Part shown: in pieces, positions 1 through 4,343 of the stretch
How positions within the stretch are numbered: the stretch's first letter is position 1
How the letters are laid out: every line of letters starts with the position of its first letter
Source: an uncultured Clostridium sp.
GTDB lineage: Bacteria; Bacillota; Clostridia; TANB77; CAG-508
Direction: 5' to 3'
Assembly: GCA_948465625.1 (NCBI GenBank)
Contig: CAOJXM010000081.1
Span: 1 to 5,459, forward strand
Length of the DNA: 5,459 nucleotides
The notes under the pieces: generated by a model
The model's database searches: none
Told to the model about the DNA's origin: nothing
What the model saw: only the letters and a program-made list of their open reading frames with translations
Position numbers and translations under genes: made by a program

Positions 1-1492
1 TTATAATTACTTTTCCATATCTAATTTTTGTAATATCAAAATCTGCTCCAATTCCAGCTCCCACCGCTAATATGACAGGTTGTAATTTATCATTATTATA
101 TATTTTATCAGCTCTTGATTTTTCTACATTTAACATTTTTCCCCACAATGGTAATATAGCTTGGAATTTTCTGTCTCTTCCTTGTTTTGCACTTCCTCCT
201 GCAGAATCTCCCTCTACAATATATACTTCGCATAATTCAGGATTTTTTTCACTACAGTCAGCAAGTTTTCCTGGTAAGGTTGTGCTTTCTAATGCATTTT
301 TTCTTCTTACTAATTCTCTTGCTTTTCTTGCAGCTTCTCTTGCTCTAGAAGCACTAATACATTTTTCTAATATCGCTTTTGCTATATTAGGATTTTCCTC
401 TAAAAAGCTTGATAATGCTTCATTCACCATTCCTTGAACAACTCCAGTTACTTCGCTATTTCCTAATTTTGTTTTTGTTTGTCCTTCAAATTGTGGTTCT
501 TTTACCTTTACCGATATTACAGCTGTGATTCCCTCTCTAATATCTTCTCCTTGTAAATTGGCATCTTTTTCTTTTAAAATATTATGTGCTCTAGCATAGT
601 CATTAAATACCTTAGTTAATGCTCTTTTAAATCCTTCTAGATGAGTACCTCCTTCTACGGTATTAATGTTATTCACAAATGTGTATATGTTTTCAGAATA
701 AGCTGTTGTGTATTGAATTGAAACTTCTACAGGAACTTCGCCTTGTTTTTCTATGTAAATTGGTGTTTGGTGTAATTTTTCTTTATTTTTATTTAAATAT
801 TCAACAAATGAAATTAACCCACCTTCAAAACAAAAATCTCCTTTTTTTGGTGTTTCCTCTCTTTGGTCTTCTATTGTAATTCGCAATCCTTTTGTTAGAA
901 AAGCCATCTCTCGAAATCTATTTTCTAAAATATCAAAATCATAATCTAATGTTTCAAAAATAGTATCGTCAGCTAAGAATCTTACTTTTGTTCCTGTTTT
1001 ATCAGAATCTCCAATTCTTTTTAATCCTTCTACTGTTTTTCCTTTTTCGAATTTCATTTGGAAGATTCCACCATCTCTTTGAATGGTAACTTCTGTCCAG
1101 TTTGATAAAGCATTTACTACGGAAGAACCAACTCCATGCAATCCACCAGATACTTTATACCCACTATCTCCTCCAAATTTTCCTCCTGCATGTAATACTG
1201 TATAAACGGTTTCTGCTGCTGAAATCTTAGTTTTTGGATGGATGGCTACTGGTATTCCTCTTCCATCGTCTTCAACACTTATAATATTTCCTGGTTCTAT
1301 TATAATGTGGATATTTTTACAATATCCAGCTAATGCTTCATCAACAGAGTTATCCACAATTTCATATGCCATATGATGAAGCCCTCTAATCGATGTACTT
1401 CCAATATACATACCTGGTCTTTTTCTAACTGCTTCTAGACCTTCTAATACTTGTATTTGGTCTGCTCCATATTCGTGCTCATATTTTTCCAT
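1..1492 (-). CDS. gyrB: DNA gyrase subunit B, 3' end cut by the window
   Basis: This is the ATPase subunit of the type IIA topoisomerase that introduces negative supercoils together with GyrA. 497 residues are visible of the roughly 635-650 usual for the family. The GHKL ATPase domain comes first: catalytic Glu44 and Mg-binding Asn48 in YEIVDNSVDEALAG, the EDDGRGIP nucleotide motif at 74-81, the ATP lid GGLHGVGSSVVNALS from 116, and the transducer loop QTKTKLGN at 338-345. The TOPRIM domain begins near residue 420, with catalytic Glu427 in EGDSAGGSAKQGR and then LNVEKSR. The DxD metal motif expected after RYGKVII lies just outside the window. The ATG at 1492 is preceded by a strong AAGGAGG with 8-nt spacing, and the protein begins at the usual place for the family. 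The RAHNILKEKDANLQGEDIREG segment and the recF-remB context favour GyrB over ParE. Trp450 occupies the position of E. coli Lys447. It is probably transcribed from its own promoter, with gyrA expected downstream. Confidence 0.97.
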   Translation of the reverse strand, partial: MEKYEHEYGADQIQVLEGLEAVRKRPGMYIGSTSIRGLHHMAYEIVDNSVDEALAGYCKNIHIIIEPGNIISVEDDGRGIPVAIHPKTKISAAETVYTVLHAGGKFGGDSGYKVSGGLHGVGSSVVNALSNWTEVTIQRDGGIFQMKFEKGKTVEGLKRIGDSDKTGTKVRFLADDTIFETLDYDFDILENRFREMAFLTKGLRITIEDQREETPKKGDFCFEGGLISFVEYLNKNKEKLHQTPIYIEKQGEVPVEVSIQYTTAYSENIYTFVNNINTVEGGTHLEGFKRALTKVFNDYARAHNILKEKDANLQGEDIREGITAVISVKVKEPQFEGQTKTKLGNSEVTGVVQGMVNEALSSFLEENPNIAKAILEKCISASRAREAARKARELVRRKNALESTTLPGKLADCSEKNPELCEVYIVEGDSAGGSAKQGRDRKFQAILPLWGKMLNVEKSRADKIYNNDKLQPVILAVGAGIGADFDITKIRYGKVII

Positions 1493-1500
1493 TTTTATAT

Positions 1501-1507
1501 CCTCCTT
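1501..1507 (-). promoter_or_regulatory. Ribosome binding site of gyrB
   Basis: The minus strand reads AAGGAGG, a full match to the anti-Shine-Dalgarno core, 8 nt before the ATG at 1492-1490. It fixes the gyrB start. Confidence 0.85.
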
Positions 1508-1524
1508 AATCGCTGCTATCTACT

Positions 1525-1553
1525 ATCTTATCTTAATCATTTATTTTTTTCAA
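1525..1553 (-). promoter_or_regulatory. Candidate sigma-A-type promoter for gyrB
   Basis: In the 69-bp gap between remB and gyrB the minus strand carries TTGAAA (1553-1548, 5 of 6 matches to TTGACA), a 17-bp spacer and TAAGAT (1530-1525, 4 of 6 matches to TATAAT). Transcription would start near 1518 and give a leader of about 25 nt containing the strong ribosome binding site. The spacing is ideal but the -10 is weak and the region is A/T rich, so chance is possible. It would let gyrB respond separately from the dnaN-recF-remB unit, for example to supercoiling; that last point is inference. Confidence 0.4.
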
Positions 1554-1561
1554 GTATTCTT

Positions 1562-1804
1562 TTAAATATTATTTCTTTTTAGCAAAGTCGTTGATGATAT
1601 ATTCGATAAATATCCTTTTATTTGTTCTTTTTCTTTGGTAATAATGATTGATTTTTCAAGTTCCATTGTTGGCGCCATGATATTTTCTTTTATTTTTTCT
1701 AACAATTGTGAAGAAGTTTTGTTTTCTTGCATTTCTTTATAATCAAAAATACCGATAATATCTTCTTTTTTTATAATCAGATTATTTCCAATGTGTAAAA
1801 ACAT
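1562..1804 (-). CDS. remB: RemB/YaaB-like DUF370 small regulator
   Basis: This 80-residue protein belongs to the DUF370 (RemA/RemB) family. The start MFLHIG followed by an I-x-x-x-D-I-I-G-I-F-D segment (residues 11-21), the central KSIIIT strand (51-56) and a Ser/Thr-rich SSTTLLKR tail (70-77) match the YaaB/RemB pattern, and the length is close to that of Bacillus subtilis RemB (about 81 residues). RemA-type proteins are DNA-binding activators of biofilm-matrix genes in B. subtilis; the exact role of the recF-linked paralogue is less clear, and its target genes here cannot be deduced. No signal peptide or membrane segment is seen. The position between recF and gyrB is the one yaaB holds in B. 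subtilis. The ATG at 1804 was chosen over an in-frame upstream ATG at 1837 because it has a good ribosome binding site, avoids overlapping recF and matches the family N-terminus. Confidence 0.85.
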   Translation of the reverse strand: MFLHIGNNLIIKKEDIIGIFDYKEMQENKTSSQLLEKIKENIMAPTMELEKSIIITKEKEQIKGYLSNISSTTLLKRNNI

Positions 1805-1810
1805 TCTTTT

Positions 1811-1817
1811 CTCCCCT
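1811..1817 (-). promoter_or_regulatory. Ribosome binding site that decides the remB start
   Basis: The minus strand reads AGGGGAG, 6 nt before the ATG at 1804-1802. It lies between the recF stop (1823-1821) and that ATG, so it supports the 80-residue product rather than the 91-residue reading from 1837. Confidence 0.75.
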
Positions 1818-1820
1818 TTT

Positions 1821-2894
1821 CTATCTTTTTTCCTCAATGGTTCCTTCTTTTACTAAAAAAATCTTTTTCTTTTGTTTGCTCATTTCAAATTGCTCGGTAC
1901 AGGTAATCAAAACCTGCATTTTTTGTATGCTTTCGATAAAATTGTTTCTGCGTTTTTGGTCAAGTTCTGACATGAAATCATCTAGTAATAAGATTGGTTC
2001 TTCTCCAATCTCATCTCGAATGACTTCTAGTTCTGCTAATTTTAGGGATAAAATCACAGTTCTGTTTTGTCCCTGTGAGCCATAAAGATTTACTTGTTTT
2101 CCATTTATATATACTAAAAAGTCATCTCTATGTATCCCTTTTGTAGTATAACCTTTTTGAATATCAGTATGCAAGTTTTTTTCTAATTCTTTTAAAAATT
2201 CTTCTTTGTTCTTGCAATCACTAATGTATTTTATTTTTATTTCTTCTTTTTCTTCTGTTATTGTTTTATGGATTTTTTCTATTTTGCTTTTTATTTTTTC
2301 TATAAATTCACTTCTATAGTTATACACATTTTGGGAATATTCTGCAAGTTTTTCATCCCAAATTTCTAGCAAATGTGGATTACTTTGTCCACATTTGATT
2401 TGTCTTATATAATTATTTCGTTCTTCTAGTGTTTTATTATATAAATTTAACATGTGCATATATTTTGGTTTTAATTGACTAATCATAATGTTTAAAAATC
2501 TTCTTCGATTGGCTGGTCCACTCTTTAGAATTTCAATATCATCTGGACTAAACATAACGATATTTATTTTTCCTAATAGTTCACTTACTTTTTGTTGTTT
2601 TATCCCATTTATATATACATTCTTCTTTTCTTTTAATTCGATCTTTATTTTTCCTTCTCTATCTATTTTTTGATAACAAAGTTCAACATAAGCCTTGTCT
2701 TTTTCTAGATTGATTAATTCTTTTTCTTTTTTTGCTCGAAAAGATTTTCCAACAGCACACAAAAATATGGCCTCTAATATATTGGTTTTTCCTTGTGCAT
2801 TATCTCCATAAAATAAGTTAATTCCATTTTCTAATTTAATTTCTTGTTTTTCATAATTTCTAAAGTTTCCTAATTCTAGTTTTTGTATGTACAT
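1821..2894 (-). CDS. recF: DNA replication and repair protein RecF
   Basis: RecF is an SMC/ABC-like ATPase that binds single-/double-strand DNA junctions at gaps and, with RecO and RecR, helps load RecA at stalled forks. The 357 residues are close to the usual 360-375. It opens with the typical LELGNFRNYE, then Walker A GDNAQGKT at 30-37, a charged, helix-rich arm at about 150-245, the ABC signature region YGSQGQNRT at 271-279, Walker B ILLLDDF at 301-307 and the SELD D-loop at 309-312. All ATPase elements are intact. The ATG at 2894 has GGAGA 5 nt upstream, directly after the dnaN stop, and only 12 bp separate the two genes, so translation and transcription are probably coupled to dnaN. The stop is TAG, 16 bp before remB. 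The intervening yaaA gene of the Bacillus arrangement is missing. Confidence 0.97.
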   Translation of the reverse strand: MYIQKLELGNFRNYEKQEIKLENGINLFYGDNAQGKTNILEAIFLCAVGKSFRAKKEKELINLEKDKAYVELCYQKIDREGKIKIELKEKKNVYINGIKQQKVSELLGKINIVMFSPDDIEILKSGPANRRRFLNIMISQLKPKYMHMLNLYNKTLEERNNYIRQIKCGQSNPHLLEIWDEKLAEYSQNVYNYRSEFIEKIKSKIEKIHKTITEEKEEIKIKYISDCKNKEEFLKELEKNLHTDIQKGYTTKGIHRDDFLVYINGKQVNLYGSQGQNRTVILSLKLAELEVIRDEIGEEPILLLDDFMSELDQKRRNNFIESIQKMQVLITCTEQFEMSKQKKKIFLVKEGTIEEKR

Positions 2895-2899
2895 TTATC

Positions 2900-2904
2900 T
2901 CTCC
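2900..2904 (-). promoter_or_regulatory. Ribosome binding site of recF
   Basis: The minus strand reads GGAGA, 5 nt before the recF ATG and immediately after the dnaN stop codon (2909-2907). The site fills the whole gap, leaving no room for a separate promoter. Confidence 0.65.
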
Positions 2905-2906
2905 AA

Positions 2907-4022
2907 TTAATCTTTTAATCTGATTGGTAATATCATGTAAGAGTACTCATCATTATCAATTGCTCTAATTACACTTGGTGATATGTTGGAGCCAAAATCG
3001 ATAAAGATTTCTTCGTCTTCAATTACTTTTAAAGCATCTAAAAAATATTTTGGATTAAATCCAGCTTCTAGATTTTTTCCTTCTGTTGTAACATATAGCT
3101 CTTCTTTTGCATCACCTGTTTGATTGGTACATGAAATTGTTACTTTTCCAATATCAATCGAAATTTTTACTGGATATTTTTTTTCTTTTTCAATTGATGA
3201 TGCTGATATTAAGCTGATTCTCTCAAAACAATTTTGCAAACTACTTTTGTTTGCTCTTACTCTGGTTTCCCAAACTTTTGGTACTACACTTGCATAATTT
3301 AAAAATTCACCATCTAATAAACGCGTTACTATTTTACAATTTTCCATTTCAAATAATGCTTGATTTTTGGATACTCCTATTGTAATGGTTTCAAAGGAAT
3401 CTAAAATAATTTTGTTTACTTCGTTTAGTGTTTTTCCTGGTATAACTGCACTAAAATTATTTGCAGTATGATTTAATTTTGTACTATTCCAAGCTAATCT
3501 AAATCCATCAACTGCAACAACATTTAATTTGTTATTTGCAATTTCAAATAAACACCCTGTAAAGATTGGTCTATTTTCTTCTATACTAACAGCAAATATT
3601 GTTTTTCTTATCATATTTTTTAATGTGTTTTGTTCTATTGTAATAGCATTTTCAATATTGATTTTTGGTAATTCAGGAAATTCTTCTGGATTCATGGTTG
3701 CTAATTTATATAGAGAACCTTCACACTCAATTACTAATAAGTTTTGTTCGTTTAATGTAATATTAATCTCTGTATCTGGTAATTTTCTAATGATTTCACT
3801 AAACATGGTTGCATTTACTACGGTATTTCCTTGTTCTTCTACTTGTGCCTCCATAATATATTCAATTCCTAATTCTAAATCATAGGAAGTAAATTTTATT
3901 TCATTTTCATTTGTTTGAATTAAGATACCTTCTAATATAGGCATTGTTGTTTTATTAGCGACAGCTTTAATTACGGAATTAAGAGCTTTTAGGATTTTAT
4001 CCTTTTCACAAATAATTTTCAT
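2907..4022 (-). CDS. dnaN: DNA polymerase III sliding clamp (beta subunit)
   Basis: This is the ring-shaped homodimeric processivity factor that encircles DNA and tethers polymerase, ligase and repair partners. At 371 residues it is full length for the family (about 366-380). Three tandem clamp domains fall at about 1-120, 121-250 and 251-371. Recognisable family segments are the N-terminal KALNSVIKAVANKTTMPIL, VVAVDGFRLAW at 168-178, TRLLDGEFLNYASVVP at 233-248, FNPKYFLDAL at 322-331 and the C-terminal SYMILPIRLKD, whose Met-x-x-Pro-x-Arg-Leu end forms part of the pocket that binds clamp-binding peptides. No residue seems odd. The ATG at 4022 is preceded by AAAGGAG. It follows dnaA across the origin region and leads the dnaN-recF-remB run. 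Transcription may come from dnaA read-through and from a possible promoter inside the intergenic region. Confidence 0.98.
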   Translation of the reverse strand: MKIICEKDKILKALNSVIKAVANKTTMPILEGILIQTNENEIKFTSYDLELGIEYIMEAQVEEQGNTVVNATMFSEIIRKLPDTEINITLNEQNLLVIECEGSLYKLATMNPEEFPELPKINIENAITIEQNTLKNMIRKTIFAVSIEENRPIFTGCLFEIANNKLNVVAVDGFRLAWNSTKLNHTANNFSAVIPGKTLNEVNKIILDSFETITIGVSKNQALFEMENCKIVTRLLDGEFLNYASVVPKVWETRVRANKSSLQNCFERISLISASSIEKEKKYPVKISIDIGKVTISCTNQTGDAKEELYVTTEGKNLEAGFNPKYFLDALKVIEDEEIFIDFGSNISPSVIRAIDNDEYSYMILPIRLKD

Positions 4023-4030
4023 GGCTTTTT

Positions 4031-4037
4031 CTCCTTT
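4031..4037 (-). promoter_or_regulatory. Ribosome binding site of dnaN
   Basis: The minus strand reads AAAGGAG, 8 nt before the dnaN ATG (4022-4020). It directly abuts the A/T-only stretch proposed as the unwinding element. Confidence 0.8.
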
Positions 4038-4054
4038 ATTATATTAATATTTTT
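4035..4054. other. A/T-only stretch, probable DNA unwinding element
   Basis: Twenty consecutive A/T base pairs lie between the DnaA-trio array and the dnaN ribosome binding site. This is where strand opening occurs in the Bacillus-type origin. The role is inferred from position and composition. Confidence 0.55.
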
Positions 4055-4075
4055 AGTAGTAGTAGTAATAGGTAG
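4054..4075 (+). repeat. DnaA-trio array
   Basis: Read on the plus strand, four perfect TAG triplets (4054-4065) are followed by TAA, TAG, a single G and a further TAG that directly abuts the DnaA box at 4076. DnaA-trios are the 3'-GAT-5' (or AAT) repeats described in B. subtilis on which DnaA assembles along one strand during origin opening. Orientation, placement between a DnaA box and an A/T stretch, and distance from dnaN all fit that model. Confidence 0.7.
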
Positions 4076-4087
4076 TGTGGATATCTA
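4075..4087 (+). repeat. 13-bp direct repeat, copy 1
   Basis: GTGTGGATATCTA is present here and, base for base, at 4232-4244. It comprises a DnaA box plus flanking bases, so identity extends beyond the nine-base motif on both sides. Confidence 0.8.
4076..4084 (-). promoter_or_regulatory. DnaA box next to the trio array
   Basis: The minus strand reads ATATCCACA, 8 of 9 matches to TTATCCACA. It points toward the trios and the A/T stretch, the orientation needed to seed a DnaA filament there. It is part of a 13-bp direct repeat. Confidence 0.65.
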
Positions 4088-4092
4088 GAACA

Positions 4093-4101
4093 AGTATATC
4101 A
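4093..4101 (-). promoter_or_regulatory. Possible extended -10 promoter for dnaN
   Basis: The minus strand reads TGATATACT, an extended -10 (TGn plus TATACT, 5 of 6 matches to TATAAT). No good -35 is present at the right distance. Initiation would fall near 4086, giving a leader of about 63 nt that runs through the proximal DnaA box and trios, so DnaA binding could repress it. This is tentative. Confidence 0.25.
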
Positions 4102-4127
4102 AACAATTGAGGCCGTAAGGAAAATTG

Positions 4128-4136
4128 TGTGGACAA
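4128..4136 (-). promoter_or_regulatory. DnaA box
   Basis: The minus strand reads TTGTCCACA, 8 of 9 matches to the consensus and in the same orientation as the trio-proximal box. It is 52 bp from that box, close to five helical turns. Confidence 0.5.
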
Positions 4137-4157
4137 TCTTGTTAATAACTTCCCAAA

Positions 4158-4166
4158 GTATTCACA
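4158..4166 (+). promoter_or_regulatory. Possible DnaA box, reverse orientation
   Basis: The plus strand reads GTATTCACA, which matches the looser consensus TTATNCACA except at the first base. It faces the opposite way from the other intergenic boxes. A second weak candidate, TTATAGACA at 4207-4215, has a mismatch in the core. Confidence 0.3.
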
Positions 4167-4231
4167 TCAGACAAGATAAATTGTGAATTGTGGAGTTTTC
4201 AACATGTTATAGACACAATATAAACATAGCG

Positions 4232-4244
4232 GTGTGGATATCTA
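4232..4244 (+). repeat. 13-bp direct repeat, copy 2
   Basis: This is an exact copy of 4075-4087, 157 bp away in the same orientation. Each copy is followed by a CCGTAAG heptamer (4113-4119 and 4256-4262), at gaps of 25 and 11 bp. Confidence 0.8.
4233..4241 (-). promoter_or_regulatory. DnaA box in the distal repeat copy
   Basis: The minus strand reads ATATCCACA, identical to the trio-proximal box and in the same orientation. It is embedded in the second copy of the 13-bp repeat. A partial core TGTGGA also occurs at 4189-4194. Confidence 0.55.
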
Positions 4245-4343
4245 ATGTATTAGTTCCGTAAGAAGAATTCGAGTTTTGTTTTGCAAACGAATATTTTTAC
4301 AAACATAAATTTTTAATAAGTTTAAATTTGGTTTTGTTTTTCA

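Larger units (their letters stand above)
4023..4343. other. oriC: Putative chromosomal origin (oriC), dnaA-dnaN intergenic region
   Basis: This 321-bp gap has no credible gene. In Firmicutes the dnaA-dnaN intergenic region carries the unwinding part of the origin (incC in B. subtilis), and this one shows the expected elements: four one-mismatch DnaA boxes, a DnaA-trio array and an A/T-only stretch, in the order box, trios, A/T when read toward dnaN. The dnaA-proximal part (about 4290-4343) is also very A/T rich, with no hairpin plus U-run that could terminate dnaA transcription. A second box cluster upstream of dnaA, as in the bipartite B. subtilis origin, would lie outside the window. Origin function is inferred from context and motifs. 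Confidence 0.8.

Noticed and set aside
72..879. Plus-strand open frames opposite gyrB, and similar ones opposite recF, dnaN and dnaA.
   Set aside because: They are antisense shadows of well-recognised genes, have no ribosome binding sites, and encode low-complexity Phe/Leu/Ser-rich products that result from reading A/T-rich coding sequence backwards.
1805..1837. In-frame upstream ATG at 1837 that would lengthen the RemB-like protein by 11 residues and overlap recF.
   Set aside because: The added residues are a Lys/Arg-rich, unconserved stretch, the family begins at MFLHIG, and AGGGGAG is placed correctly only for the ATG at 1804.
4038..4043. A perfect TATAAT on the minus strand just upstream of dnaN.
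   Set aside because: It abuts the AAAGGAG ribosome binding site, so transcription would begin in or after that site, and no -35 lies at the right distance. It is better explained as part of the A/T unwinding tract.
4290..4343. Possible transcription terminator after dnaA.
   Set aside because: The segment is A/T rich but has no stable G/C stem followed by a U run; only a 4-bp GTTT/AAAC pairing near 4278-4288 was seen.
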